This document shows positions 15,962-24,742 of a stretch of DNA of 64,000 bases, piece after piece. The stretch's first letter is position 1; the number at the start of each line of letters is the position of its first letter. Made by a program: the position numbers and the translations under genes. The notes beneath the pieces are model-generated. The model did not search any database. It saw only the letters and a program-made list of their open reading frames with translations, and was not told the DNA's origin. This DNA is from Kutzneria sp. CA-103260 (lineage in GTDB: Bacteria; Actinomycetota; Actinomycetes; Mycobacteriales; Pseudonocardiaceae): the NCBI RefSeq assembly GCF_018263855.1, contig NZ_CP073318.1, positions 10,912,001 through 10,976,000 on the forward strand. Reading direction: 5' to 3'.

Positions 15962-16963
15962 ATGATCGTCCCACTGTGGTTGTGGATCGCCACCCTCGGC
16001 GGACTGGCCGCCCTGCTCGCCCTCGACCTGATCATCGTGGACAGCCACCCGCACGCGGTGAAGGTCGGCGAGGCGGCCCGCTGGGTCGTGTTCTACGTGC
16101 TGTGCGCGCTGGCCTTCGCGGCCGGGCTGTGGTGGTTCGCCGGGTCGGCCCCGGCCGGCGAGTTCATCGCCGGCTATCTCACCGAGTACTCGCTGTCGGT
16201 GGACAACCTGTTCGTCTTCGTGATCATCATGACCGCGTTCGCCGTGCCGAAGATCCACCAGCACCGGGTGCTGCTGGTCGGCGTGGTGCTGGCGCTGGTG
16301 ATGCGCGGCCTGTTCATCGGCGTCGGCGCGGTGGTGATCAGCCAGTTCAGCGCGGTCTTCTACCTGTTCGGCGCGTTCCTCATCTACACCGCCGTGCAGA
16401 TGGCCCGCTCCCAGGGCCAGTCCCACGAGGACGACGAGTACAAGGAGAACCTGATGATCAGGATCTCCCGCAAGGTCCTGCCGGTCACCGACAGCTACCA
16501 CGGCGCCAAGTCCTTCGTCCGGCACAACGGCCGCCGGATGGTCACCCCGATGCTGATCGTGATGATCGCCATCGGCACCACCGACCTGCTGTTCGCGCTG
16601 GACTCCATCCCGGCCATCTTCGGGCTCACCAAGGAGCCCTACCTGGTGTTCACCGCCAACGCCTTCGCGCTGATGGGCCTGCGCCAGCTGTACTTCCTCA
16701 TCGGCGGCCTGCTGGACCGGCTGGTGTACCTGCCGATCGGGCTGTCGGTGCTGCTCGGCTTCATCGGCCTGAAGCTGATCCTGGAGGCCCTGCACGACAA
16801 CGAGCTGCCGTTCCTCAACGGCGGCGAGGGCCTGCCGGTGTGGGAGATCGGCACCGGCACCTCGCTGGCGGTGATCGGCGGCGTGTTGGCGGTGACCACG
16901 GTGGCCAGCCTGATCAAGACCCACTTCAGCCGGAAGCCGGAGCCCAACACCGAGGCGGCGTAA
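15962..16963 (+). CDS. TerC-family integral membrane protein, probable manganese exporter
   Basis: A 333-residue polytopic protein of the TerC/Alx family with about nine helices. Family signatures are the conserved acidic residues in membrane segments: EYSLSVDNLFVF near the start and TTDLLFALDSIPAIFG in the middle. Family members move or help handle Mn2+, for example during protein export and alkaline stress. The ATG has GGAGGT seven bases upstream, and this ribosome site is part of the riboswitch hairpin. Single-gene unit. Earlier in-frame codons lie inside the riboswitch and are not used. Confidence 0.9.
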   Translation: MIVPLWLWIATLGGLAALLALDLIIVDSHPHAVKVGEAARWVVFYVLCALAFAAGLWWFAGSAPAGEFIAGYLTEYSLSVDNLFVFVIIMTAFAVPKIHQHRVLLVGVVLALVMRGLFIGVGAVVISQFSAVFYLFGAFLIYTAVQMARSQGQSHEDDEYKENLMIRISRKVLPVTDSYHGAKSFVRHNGRRMVTPMLIVMIAIGTTDLLFALDSIPAIFGLTKEPYLVFTANAFALMGLRQLYFLIGGLLDRLVYLPIGLSVLLGFIGLKLILEALHDNELPFLNGGEGLPVWEIGTGTSLAVIGGVLAVTTVASLIKTHFSRKPEPNTEAA

Positions 16964-16996
16964 GGGCGGTCGACGCGGGCGGCGGCGCCCGAAGGG

Positions 16997-17002
16997 TAGG
17001 TT
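16997..17002 (+). promoter_or_regulatory. leaderless promoter -10 (TAGGTT) for the S9 peptidase
   Basis: TAGGTT ends seven bases before the GTG at 17010, and no ribosome site precedes that GTG, fitting a leaderless transcript. Confidence 0.55.
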
Positions 17003-17009
17003 CGGCGGC

Positions 17010-18932
17010 GTGCGCCCTGAAGACGTCGCGCTGCTGCGCGTGCCCGGCTCCGTCACCCTGCGCGGCGATCTGCTGCTGACCGACGTGGCCCACCCCGACC
17101 TGGAGACCGACAGCTACCGGGGTGGCCTGGTCCGGGTGCCGACGGACGCTGTGTCGACGGACCTTGGGCCGAAGCCGTGGACCAGGGGCGACCGGGACAC
17201 CTCGCCGCGGATCTCGCCGGACGGCCGCTGGGTCGTCTTCGTGCGGGACCGCCAGCTGCACGTGATCCCGGCCGACGGCGGCGAGGCCCGTCGGCTGACC
17301 GACCTCCCCGGCGGGGTCAGCACCCCGGTGTGGGCCCCGGACTCCGGCCGTGTCGCCTTCGTGGCCCGGGTGCCCGAGCCCGGCCGCTACGGCGCCGACG
17401 GCGCGCCGGAGGCCGAGGCACCGCGGCGGATCACCGACCTGCGGTACCGGATTGACGGCGTCGGTTTCCTCCGCGACCGGTTCCAGCAGGTCTTCGTGGT
17501 GGACGTCGAGGACGGCAAGCCCAGCCAGCTGACCGACGACCCGGTCGACTTCGAGGTGCCGGTGTGGAGCCCCGACGGCCGGCACGTGCTGGCCATCGCG
17601 CCGCGGCAGGACGCCGGCGAGCGCGTGCTGCACGACTCGGTGTACGCGGTGCCGGCCGACGGCGGCCCCGCCGTTGTCGCCGTCCACGGCGAGGGCAACA
17701 TCTGGACGGTCGCCGCCTACCGTGACCAGGTCTTCCTGGTCGGCACCGAGTTCGGCGGCCTGGCCTCGGGGCCGATCCCCAGCGGCGTGTGGGTCGCGCC
17801 TTGGGAGCCGGGCACCGCACCCCAGCCGCCGCGGCGGCTGACCGATCCGGGCACCGTCGACTGCGACCACAGTGCCGGCAGCCTCGTCGTCACCGAGGAC
17901 GGCGCGCTCGCGCTGGTCCGCAACCGGGGCGCGGTGGAGCTGCGCCGCATCCCGCTCGACGCCGACCGGACGCCGCTGGCCGACCTGGAGCTGGTCGCCG
18001 GCGACCACGCCGAGGTCAAGGCGTTCGCCGAGGACGCCGGCCGGATCGCCGCGGTCGTCGCCACGCCCGACAGCGCCGGCGAGGTCGTGCTGGTCGGCAC
18101 CGATCTGCGTACCGACTTCAGCGCTGACCTGCGCGCCGCCGGCATCCGGCCGCTGCGGGAGATCCACGGCACGTCCCCCGACGGCTACCCGGTGCACGGC
18201 TGGCTCGCGCTGCCCGAGGGCGACGGCCCTCACCCCGTGATCCTGAACGTGCACGGCGGGCCGTTCGCGTCCTACGGCTGGGGCCTGTTCGACGAGGCCC
18301 AGGTCTACGCCTCCGCCGGCTACGCCGTGGTGCTGCCCAACCCCCGCGGCTCGGCCGGCTACGGCCACGACCACGGCATGGCGCTGCTGGGCAACCTGGG
18401 CTCGGTGGACGCCGACGACGTGCTCGCGCTCCTGGACGCCGCCCTCGAGCTGCCGGAGTGCGACGCCGAGCGGGTCGGCGTGATGGGCGGCTCCTACGGC
18501 GGCTTCATGACCACCTGGCTGGCCGCCCACCACGGCCACCGGTTCAAGGCGGCCTGGAGCGAACGCGCCGTCAACGCCTGGGACTCGTTCGCCGGCTCCT
18601 CCGACATCGGCTGGTGGTTCGCCGACGTGTACGCCGGCCCGGACCCGGACACCCAGCGGGCCGTGAGTCCGCTCACCTACGCCGACAAGATCGCCATCCC
18701 GTTCGCGGTGGTGCACTCCGAGCAGGACTGGCGCTGCCCGCTGGAGCAGGCCCAGCGCTTGTTCGTGGCCCTCAAGCGCAACGGCACCCCCACCGAGCTG
18801 CTGCTTTTCCCCGGCGAGGGGCACGAGCTGACCCGCTCCGGCCGGCCCCGGCACCGCCGGCAGCGGTTCGACGCGGTGCTGGACTGGTGGGACCGGCATC
18901 TCCGGGAATCCGTTGGCCCCGAGGACCGGTGA
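17010..18932 (+). CDS. S9 family prolyl oligopeptidase-like serine peptidase
   Basis: A 640-residue cytoplasmic enzyme without signal peptide. The N-terminal ~380 residues form a beta-propeller (repeated SPDGRWVVF, APDSGRVAF, SPDGRHVLA blades) that gates access. The C-terminal alpha/beta hydrolase carries Ser495 (GGSYGGF), Asp573 (SEQDWRCP) and His605 (GEGHELT), the order of S9 peptidases such as dipeptidyl and acylaminoacyl peptidases. It would cleave short peptides after a preferred residue that cannot be read. Leaderless GTG start. The following GNAT gene begins within 20 bases, so the two are probably cotranscribed. Confidence 0.92.
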   Translation: MRPEDVALLRVPGSVTLRGDLLLTDVAHPDLETDSYRGGLVRVPTDAVSTDLGPKPWTRGDRDTSPRISPDGRWVVFVRDRQLHVIPADGGEARRLTDLPGGVSTPVWAPDSGRVAFVARVPEPGRYGADGAPEAEAPRRITDLRYRIDGVGFLRDRFQQVFVVDVEDGKPSQLTDDPVDFEVPVWSPDGRHVLAIAPRQDAGERVLHDSVYAVPADGGPAVVAVHGEGNIWTVAAYRDQVFLVGTEFGGLASGPIPSGVWVAPWEPGTAPQPPRRLTDPGTVDCDHSAGSLVVTEDGALALVRNRGAVELRRIPLDADRTPLADLELVAGDHAEVKAFAEDAGRIAAVVATPDSAGEVVLVGTDLRTDFSADLRAAGIRPLREIHGTSPDGYPVHGWLALPEGDGPHPVILNVHGGPFASYGWGLFDEAQVYASAGYAVVLPNPRGSAGYGHDHGMALLGNLGSVDADDVLALLDAALELPECDAERVGVMGGSYGGFMTTWLAAHHGHRFKAAWSERAVNAWDSFAGSSDIGWWFADVYAGPDPDTQRAVSPLTYADKIAIPFAVVHSEQDWRCPLEQAQRLFVALKRNGTPTELLLFPGEGHELTRSGRPRHRRQRFDAVLDWWDRHLRESVGPEDR

Positions 18933-18949
18933 TTTGGCAGGCTCCCGTC

Positions 18950-19531
18950 ATGACATGGACGGTGCGACGGGCCGATTCCGGTGACGTTCGCGAGCTGGCC
19001 AGGATCAACCATGAATCCTGGCGAAACGCCGCTCGCGGCACGGTGCCGGACGTGTTGCTCGACCGGATGCTGCCGGAGAGCCACCTCAACGGCTGGCGAC
19101 GATGGGTGCGGCTGCCCGACCCCGACGGGGTTTTCGTCGCCGAGGACCTCGACGGGAAAATAGGCTCCTACTGTGTCGTCGGGGAAGCCCGCGACGACGA
19201 CGACCTGCACGCCGACCTGCCCACCGGCGAGCTGGTGTCGGTGCACGCCGACCCCGGCTGCCAGGGCACCGGCGCGGGCCGGACGGTGCACGACGCGGCC
19301 ATGGACCACCTGGCCGGACAGGGCTTCCGCTACGTGGTGCTCTGGGTGCTGGAGGACGACTGGGCGACCCGCTCCTTCTACGCCCATCTGGGCTGGCGCC
19401 ACGACGGCGCGTCGAAGGAGCACGTCGTCGGCGAGCACCGCTTGGGGCTGGTCCGCTACGGGAGGTTTCTTCCAGGACGCCAACGGTTGTTTCGACCCCC
19501 ATCAGGCTGGCGACGGCCCGCCTACGGCTGA
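18950..19531 (+). CDS. GNAT-family N-acetyltransferase
   Basis: A 193-residue GNAT protein. The acetyl-CoA binding region is ADPGCQGTGAGRTVHDAAM (Q/R-x-x-G-x-G/A type), followed by VLWVLEDDWATRSFYAHLGW, the typical beta-bulge with FYxxLGW. The ATG at 18950 begins the usual GNAT MTWTVRRA; a GTG at 18929 in the same frame overlaps the S9 stop (GTGA) and would add seven residues. About 18 basic residues extend past the usual end of the domain. Acceptor substrate unknown. Confidence 0.82.
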   Translation: MTWTVRRADSGDVRELARINHESWRNAARGTVPDVLLDRMLPESHLNGWRRWVRLPDPDGVFVAEDLDGKIGSYCVVGEARDDDDLHADLPTGELVSVHADPGCQGTGAGRTVHDAAMDHLAGQGFRYVVLWVLEDDWATRSFYAHLGWRHDGASKEHVVGEHRLGLVRYGRFLPGRQRLFRPPSGWRRPAYG

Positions 19532-19534
19532 GGA

Positions 19535-20182
19535 TCAGCCCAACATGATGTAGTTCAGCTCCTCGCAGATCCGGCTCAGCGGCAGGTCGAGGCCCGGGTG
19601 CTCGAGCGGCAGCAGCACGTCCGGGGCGTCGGGCATGGCGTTGCCGCCGGGCGGGTCCCACAGGCAGATGGCCGGGTCGCCGGCGTCCATGGACGACCGG
19701 TACCAGAGGCCGTCGAGCTCGGGGTAGGCGGCGCGGATGGTCCGCGCCCAGGCCTGGGTGAGGTCCTTGGGCCCGCTGCTGATCTCCTGGGAGGCGCCGG
19801 CCCTGGTCGGCCACAGGCCGGCCAGGTCGAGCAGCCGCAGGGTCCGCTTGGGCCGGAACACGACCAGGTGCGGCCGCCGGGTCTTGCGGTCCACGGTGGA
19901 GGTGGCCTGGTAGACCTCGGCGACGCTGGTCCGCACCGACAGCCCGAAGTAGAGCACGCCGTGCCCGGGGTCGTCGGCCGGCGGGCCGGCCGGGTGCGGG
20001 TCGAACCGGGCGTGCGGCAGCGGGCCGGTGTAGCGGAAGGAGTTCCAGCGCTGCGGGTGGCTGCCGCCGGCGGTGAAGATGCGGACAAGCCGGGTCGCGC
20101 GGTGCACGGCCACCACATCCTCGGCGCGACGCAGTAGCGCCTGGAGCACCGCGGGTGCTGGCGGCGTGGGAAGCCGAGCCAT
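19535..20182 (-). CDS. RES-domain toxin, probable NAD+ phosphorylase
   Basis: A 215-residue RES-family protein. The namesake residues are visible: Arg31 in HRATRLVRIF, Glu89 in SVAEVYQ, and Ser163/164 in LWYRSSMD, with Tyr78 in VLYFGLS. Characterised RES toxins such as MbcT degrade NAD+ and are neutralised by an Xre/ParS-type antitoxin. A helix-turn-helix gene of that kind lies 104 bases upstream on the same strand, so the pair is a likely toxin-antitoxin system. The ATG has no strong ribosome site, which would keep toxin synthesis low. The 104-base gap between the genes shows no recognised element. Confidence 0.85.
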   Translation of the reverse strand: MARLPTPPAPAVLQALLRRAEDVVAVHRATRLVRIFTAGGSHPQRWNSFRYTGPLPHARFDPHPAGPPADDPGHGVLYFGLSVRTSVAEVYQATSTVDRKTRRPHLVVFRPKRTLRLLDLAGLWPTRAGASQEISSGPKDLTQAWARTIRAAYPELDGLWYRSSMDAGDPAICLWDPPGGNAMPDAPDVLLPLEHPGLDLPLSRICEELNYIMLG

Positions 20183-20286
20183 TCAGATACGTCGTTTCGA
20201 TAGGGGACGGTGGAAGCCCGCGGGTCCCGCTCCCGGGCAGCCGGAACGCATCGGTTCGGCGCCCGCGGAGCGTCGGGACCTCTCGA

Positions 20287-20871
20287 TCAGACGGGCGTGC
20301 CCAGCATCGAGGCCTGGGCGGCCACGCGGCGCGGGTCGCCGCCGGCCAGCAGCCAGGCCCGCGGCGTGCCGGGACCGTCGCCGACCAGCAGGTCCTCCTG
20401 CGGCGTGGTCATGAAGCCGGCCAGCACCAGCGGCGGCTGGTCGTCGGGCATGGCCGCGAGCACCGCCTCCAGGCCGGGCAGCACCCCGTTGTCGGTGAAC
20501 TGCCAGGCCGGCAGCCGCCAGCTGCCGCGGTCCTTCCAGCCGGCCAGCCGGCCGGCGGCCAGCCGGTGCCGGATGCGGCTGGTGTCCACGTCGAGCACCG
20601 CGGCGGCCTCGCCGACGGTGAGCGCGGTGTCGAACAGCACGGTCCGGGCGGCCAGCTCGCGGGCTCGCGGCTCGAAGTCGTCCTCCCGCAGGCCGCCCAG
20701 GTCCAGACCGACCTCGGTGAGCGCCTCGCGCTGGTCGGGTGTGAAGTAGGCGGCCGGCTCGGGGTGCGGCGGGGCGAGCCGCCTGGCCACGTCCTCGACC
20801 AGGGTGAGGAACTCGTCGGCGGTCACCCGCAGGCCCGCCTTGGCCAGCACAGTCTCGAGCGCCATCGTCAT
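20287..20871 (-). CDS. antitoxin partner of RES toxin (HTH, Xre/ParS-like)
   Basis: A 194-residue protein. The middle has a helix-turn-helix (LTVGEAAAVLDVDTSRIRHRL, here residues about 100-120), the segment GSWRLPAWQF, and a C-terminal part with PRAWLLAGGDPRRVAAQA that resembles the toxin-binding region of Xre/MbcA/ParS antitoxins (WL-x-GG-x-P-x-x-V). The N-terminal ~85 residues are an extra helical domain. The ATG at 20871 fits a leaderless transcript; a GTG at 20877 and an ATG at 20865 are alternatives. Being first, with its own promoter, matches the usual antitoxin-toxin order and autoregulation, which is inferred. Confidence 0.75.
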   Translation of the reverse strand: MTMALETVLAKAGLRVTADEFLTLVEDVARRLAPPHPEPAAYFTPDQREALTEVGLDLGGLREDDFEPRARELAARTVLFDTALTVGEAAAVLDVDTSRIRHRLAAGRLAGWKDRGSWRLPAWQFTDNGVLPGLEAVLAAMPDDQPPLVLAGFMTTPQEDLLVGDGPGTPRAWLLAGGDPRRVAAQASMLGTPV

Positions 20872-20877
20872 AAGCAC

Positions 20878-20883
20878 AGGGTA
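20878..20883 (-). promoter_or_regulatory. leaderless promoter -10 (TACCCT) of the antitoxin-toxin operon
   Basis: On the minus strand TACCCT ends six bases before the ATG at 20871. There is no ribosome site, so translation probably starts at the 5' end of the mRNA. Confidence 0.55.
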
Positions 20884-21032
20884 GCCTGCGCGTGCGCATT
20901 CGTGCGATGGCTGTCACCCGAATCACCCTCGAATTTCGACCGACTGCACCCGTTGTGCCACTTTACGTAGTCGGGCCCAGGCGCATGCCCTAGGGGGATT
21001 GGGGTCGGGCACCACCGGTACGCTGGCCCTTC

Positions 21033-22325
21033 GTGACTGGCCGACTCGTAAGGGAACCGGTGGACGCCGAGCCGAACACCACGCCCGTGCACCGGTCTCG
21101 CGGCGAGTTGATCTTGTGGACGGTCGCGTCCCTGGTGCTCGTCGTGGCGATCGCGCTCAGCACGGTCTACATCGGGACGTACAACCAGCACCACTTCACC
21201 GACCTGTACGTCTATCTCGGCGGCGGCGACGCCTTCCGGCACGGCCAGGACCTCTACCAGACCGAGATGCAGACGCCGTTCGCCGGCTTCCTGCTCAAGT
21301 TCACCTACCCGCCGCTGGCCGCGATGCTGTTCGCCGGCCTGGCCGTGCTGCCGCTGGCCGTGTCGATCGCCGTGTTCACCACGGCCACGCTGGCGGTGCT
21401 GTTCCTGTGCCTGCGCGCGGTGCTGGTGCGGGTCGCCCCGGCCCGGCTGCTGGCCCGGTTCCCGGTCCCGGTGCTGGCCCTGGTGGTCACCCTCGGCGCG
21501 GCCTGGCTGGAGCCGGTCCGCGAGACGATCTCCTTCGGTCAGGTCAACATCCTGCTGCTGGGCCTGATCGTGGCCGACTGCCTGGTGGCCAAGCCCTGGT
21601 GGCCGCGCGGCCTGCTGATCGGCCTGGCCGCCGCGATCAAGCTCACCCCGGCCGCGTTCGTGCTGTACTTCGTGGCCAAGAAGGAGTGGCGGGCCGCGCT
21701 GACCACGGTCGGCGGCTTCGTCGGCTTCGGGCTGATCGGCTTCGCGCTGGCCCCCGGCGACTCGGTCAGCTACTGGTTCAAGGACTTCTTCGACACCAAC
21801 CGGGTCGGCAACCTCGGCTTCAGCTACAACCAGTCGCTGCGCGGCGTGGTGGCCCGGGTCGGCCTGCCGGCCAACCTGGAGGGTCCGCTCTGGGTGGTGC
21901 TGTGCCTGGCCGTGCTGGTGCTGACCTGGCTGGTCGTGCGCCGCACCCGGCTGGCCGGCCAGGACCTGCCGGCCATGCTCGCGGTCGGCGTGTTCTCGCT
22001 GCTGGTGTCGCCGGTGTCGTGGGCACACCACTGGGTGTGGGCGGCGCTGGCGCTGGTGTGGGGCGTGGCCATGGCCGTCCGGGCCCGGTCCTGGTGGCTG
22101 GGCCTGCTCACGGCGTTCGCGCTCTACCTGTTCTGGTGGGCGCCGTACCACCAGGCCCCGGAACTGCGCGATCCCGGGCAGTACTGGGGCCTGTGGAACA
22201 GCGTCTTCGGCAACGCCTACGTGTGGATGGCGATCATCGTGCTCGTCGTGATGACGGTGTGGTCGCGCGGGCTGGCGGCCCGCTCAGGCAGCGCCCTCGA
22301 CCACGCTGTTGCGGAGGCCCCGTAG
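21033..22325 (+). CDS. GT87 (DUF2029) polyprenol-phosphate-mannose-dependent mannosyltransferase
   Basis: A 430-residue polytopic membrane protein of the GT-C class with about ten helices. The first extracellular loop contains TDLYVYLGGGDAF, with the Asp typical of GT87 catalytic sites, and later loops contain FKDFFDTNRVGNLGFSYNQSL, of which GNLGFSYNQS is the family hallmark. Relatives include PimE and the alpha-1,2-mannosyltransferases that build mannosylated cell-envelope glycolipids in Actinobacteria. The GTG start follows TACGCT by eight bases, suggesting a very short or absent leader. The 3' end overlaps the convergent HdeD gene by 42 bases. Confidence 0.85.
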   Translation: MTGRLVREPVDAEPNTTPVHRSRGELILWTVASLVLVVAIALSTVYIGTYNQHHFTDLYVYLGGGDAFRHGQDLYQTEMQTPFAGFLLKFTYPPLAAMLFAGLAVLPLAVSIAVFTTATLAVLFLCLRAVLVRVAPARLLARFPVPVLALVVTLGAAWLEPVRETISFGQVNILLLGLIVADCLVAKPWWPRGLLIGLAAAIKLTPAAFVLYFVAKKEWRAALTTVGGFVGFGLIGFALAPGDSVSYWFKDFFDTNRVGNLGFSYNQSLRGVVARVGLPANLEGPLWVVLCLAVLVLTWLVVRRTRLAGQDLPAMLAVGVFSLLVSPVSWAHHWVWAALALVWGVAMAVRARSWWLGLLTAFALYLFWWAPYHQAPELRDPGQYWGLWNSVFGNAYVWMAIIVLVVMTVWSRGLAARSGSALDHAVAEAP

Positions 22326-22832
22326 CCGGAAGGCCATCAGGATCAGCGAGACGCCCCAGATCAGCGCGAACACGCCGATCGTGGTGACCAGGGCGAGCGC
22401 GCCGGCCCCCGGGTTGAACAGCAGCACCACGCCCAGGATCAGGGTCAGCGCACCGGTCACGATGAGGAACCAGGCGTGCGGCATGGCCCGCCGCAGCGCG
22501 ACGCCGGCGATGACCTGGACCACGCCGGCCACGATGGCCCAGATCGCGATGATCACCAGCAGCACCACCGCGGTCTCGCCCGGCAGCATGATCGCCACCA
22601 GGCCGGCCAGCACGCCGACCACGCCGATCAGCACGTTCGACCAGCGGTGCCCGCGCACCGCCGCGCCGAGCGCGATCGAGCTGACGCCGTCGACGAGAGC
22701 GTAGAAGCCCCAGAGGAAGATCAGGGCGAGCAGGGTCATGCCCGGCCAGGCCAGGGTGACGATGCCGAAGATCACGGCCAGGGCGCCCCGCAGGGCCACC
22801 AGCCACCAGTTGCGCGTCAACAGTTCGACCAC
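22284..22832 (-). CDS. HdeD/DUF308-family membrane protein
   Basis: A 182-residue protein with six predicted helices in three similar hairpins, the DUF308/HdeD fold (WWLVALRGALAVIFGIVTL; FYALVDG; ITGALTLILGVVL-like third repeat). HdeD is linked to acid resistance in Escherichia coli; the actinobacterial role is not established. The GTG start is the only one in frame before the upstream intergenic region. The last 42 bases overlap the convergent mannosyltransferase gene. Confidence 0.82.
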   Translation of the reverse strand: MVELLTRNWWLVALRGALAVIFGIVTLAWPGMTLLALIFLWGFYALVDGVSSIALGAAVRGHRWSNVLIGVVGVLAGLVAIMLPGETAVVLLVIIAIWAIVAGVVQVIAGVALRRAMPHAWFLIVTGALTLILGVVLLFNPGAGALALVTTIGVFALIWGVSLILMAFRLRGLRNSVVEGAA

Positions 22833-23253
22833 GCGGTCATGGTCGCGGTCACCGGGGCGGCCCGCAACGCGAGAGTGCAGGTTGCCGCGCAGGAGTGACC
22901 GTTTGTCTCGCGGACGGTTGGCCTAACCCGTTCGGCGGTGTTGTCGGCCGATTAGTTCACAACCTGCGGATCGGGCCGTCTCAGAATTCCCTTGGAAAGC
23001 GATGGGAAGAAGATCCAGAAAAGATCCGCGGTTGCTCGGAGTCATGGTGTCCGTGCACCGGGGTGGGCTGACGATTCGCCTGGTAGGCGGGGTTCGATCA
23101 ATCATCGCCGACGTCGATCGGAGCGTGTCAAGGTAGTAAATTGAACATAGTTCCGGTCCGTTGACGTTAACGGTCAAGGCTTTCCGTGGTCCGCGACTCC
23201 TCGTCAGAATCGCGGCAACCGCCTGTCCTTCGTTGTGTCCCCTTGGAGCGACC
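22833..23253. other. 421-base gene-free, relatively AT-rich region before doxX
   Basis: No credible gene is seen; a 110-codon frame on the minus strand has no ribosome site or recognisable composition. Base composition is visibly less GC-rich from about 22960. It contains an inverted repeat TTGAC-N7-GTCAA with a GTTAAC core at 23161-23177 that could be an operator, and AT-rich blocks around 23130-23150 (GTAGTAAATTGAACATAG) that could hold a promoter for the DoxX gene. HdeD's promoter must lie at its left end. Confidence 0.5.
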
Positions 23254-23685
23254 ATGCGTTATTTTGAACAAGGAAAAGAGTATGTTATATCCTTGTATCG
23301 GATCGTGCTCGGCCTGCTCTTCGTCTGTCACGGCGCCGGCACGATCTTCGGCCTGTTCGGCGGCAAGCAGTCGGCGTTCGGCGCCTGGCCGGGCTGGTGG
23401 GCGGCCGCGATCCAGCTGGTGGGCGGCGCCCTGGTGCTGATCGGGCTGTTCACCCGGGTGGCCGCGCTGCTGTGCTCGGGCTCGATGGCCTACGCCTACT
23501 TCACCGTGCACATGCCGAAATCGTTCTTCCCGATCCTCAACGGCGGCGAGGCCTCGGTGCAGTTCTGCTGGGCGTTTCTGCTGCTGGCTTTCCTCGGCCC
23601 CGGCATCTGGTCCATTGATCGGATGCTCGGACGGTCCGCCGCGATCCGGGTGAACGCGCCCGTGCGGCAGGCCGCGGAGGCCTGA
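23254..23685 (+). CDS. DoxX-family membrane protein
   Basis: A 143-residue protein with four predicted helices: YRIVLGLLFVCHG (DoxX signature with the His-Gly), the AAAIQLVGGALVLIGLFTR block, and a third segment FTVHMPKSFFPILNGGE typical of the family. DoxX proteins partner with oxidoreductases in thiol/redox homeostasis in mycobacteria. The ATG has GGAG six bases upstream. Its first ~15 codons are strikingly AT-rich (TTT, GAA, AAA, GTT, ATA), unlike the rest of the gene, perhaps to keep the start unstructured. It converges on the LacI gene with a five-base gap. Confidence 0.88.
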   Translation: MRYFEQGKEYVISLYRIVLGLLFVCHGAGTIFGLFGGKQSAFGAWPGWWAAAIQLVGGALVLIGLFTRVAALLCSGSMAYAYFTVHMPKSFFPILNGGEASVQFCWAFLLLAFLGPGIWSIDRMLGRSAAIRVNAPVRQAAEA

Positions 23686-23690
23686 TCGCC

Positions 23691-24713
23691 TCACTCGACG
23701 ATCGAGGGCGTCGACGTGCTTTCCCGGTGGACCAGCACGGGGACATGGTCTTCCACGTCGGCGCCCTCGCCGCCGTCCAGCACCGCCAGCAGTGAGCGGG
23801 CGGCGGCGGCCCCGAACGCGAAGGTGTCGCGCGTGAGCGCGGTCAGCGGTGGATGCAGCAGCTGGCACAGCGGCGAGTCGTCCCAGGCGACGACCGAGAG
23901 CGCGGCCGGCACTGCGACGCCCAGTTCGGTGGCGACGGCGACGCCGGCCACCGCCATCACGTCGTTGTCGTAGACGATCGCCGTCGGCGGCCGCGGCGAT
24001 CCGAGCAGCTCTCGGGTGGCGGCCGCGCCCTGCTCGCCGGAGTAGTCGGTCATGATGATCGGGATCTCGTCGAGGCCGTGCGCGTGGACGGCGGTGTGGA
24101 AGGCCTCGGTGCGGCGCTCGGTGTGCAGCAGGTCGGGCAGCCCGGCGACGCGGGCGATGCGGCGGTGCCCGAGCCCCGCCAGGTGCTCGACGATCTGGGT
24201 CATCGCCCGGGCGTCGTCGGCCCACACGCTCGGCAGCCCGCCGTGGTGGCCGGGGCCGCCGATCACCAGCGCCGGCAGGCCCAGCTCCTCCAGCAGGGCG
24301 ACGCGAGGATCGTTCACCCGCAGGTCGATCAGGAACACCGCGTCCACCCGGCGCTCCGACCACCACTGCCGGTAGAGGCCGATCTCGGCCGCCTGGTCCT
24401 CGACCACCTGTAGCAGCAGGGCGATCCGCCGCGGCGAGAGCGCGGCCTGCAGGCCGGAGATGAGCTGGAAGAAGAACGGCTCCACGCCCAGGGTGCGGGC
24501 CGGCCGGGCCAGCACCAGGCCGATGGCGTCCGAGCGGGCCGCCGACAGCGCCCGGGCCGCGTTGTTGGGATGCCAGTCCAGCTCCCGGGCCACCGCCAGG
24601 ATCCGGTTGCGGGTCGCCTCGGACACGCCGGGCAGGCCGTTGAGCGCCATCGACACCGCGCCCTTGGACACGCCCGCCCGCCGGGCGATGTCCATGATCG
24701 TCGGTCGTTTCAC
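23691..24713 (-). CDS. LacI-family repressor of the alpha-mannoside operon
   Basis: A 340-residue LacI/GalR regulator. The N-terminal helix-turn-helix (TIMDIARRAGVSKGAVSMALN) and hinge (PNNAARALSAARS) are intact, followed by a periplasmic-binding-type sensor domain ending in AWDDSPLCQLLHPPLTAL. It is divergent from a sugar ABC transporter and alpha-mannosidase operon, and two palindromes of LacI type lie in the shared promoter region, so it should be the local, sugar-responsive repressor and autoregulator. The GTG start at 24713 is at the standard distance from the HTH. Confidence 0.9.
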   Translation of the reverse strand: MKRPTIMDIARRAGVSKGAVSMALNGLPGVSEATRNRILAVARELDWHPNNAARALSAARSDAIGLVLARPARTLGVEPFFFQLISGLQAALSPRRIALLLQVVEDQAAEIGLYRQWWSERRVDAVFLIDLRVNDPRVALLEELGLPALVIGGPGHHGGLPSVWADDARAMTQIVEHLAGLGHRRIARVAGLPDLLHTERRTEAFHTAVHAHGLDEIPIIMTDYSGEQGAAATRELLGSPRPPTAIVYDNDVMAVAGVAVATELGVAVPAALSVVAWDDSPLCQLLHPPLTALTRDTFAFGAAAARSLLAVLDGGEGADVEDHVPVLVHRESTSTPSIVE

Positions 24714-24742
24714 GACTGCTCCAAACGGCCTCGTGCGCAGCA

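Noticed and set aside
23085..23110. tRNA-like T-loop sequence (GGGGTTCGATCAATC)
   Set aside because: The flanking bases do not form a T-stem, and no acceptor, D or anticodon arm is present.
22923..23255. 110-codon minus-strand frame in the hdeD-doxX gap
   Set aside because: No ribosome site, no recognisable domain, and it would overlap the doxX start region; treated as non-coding.
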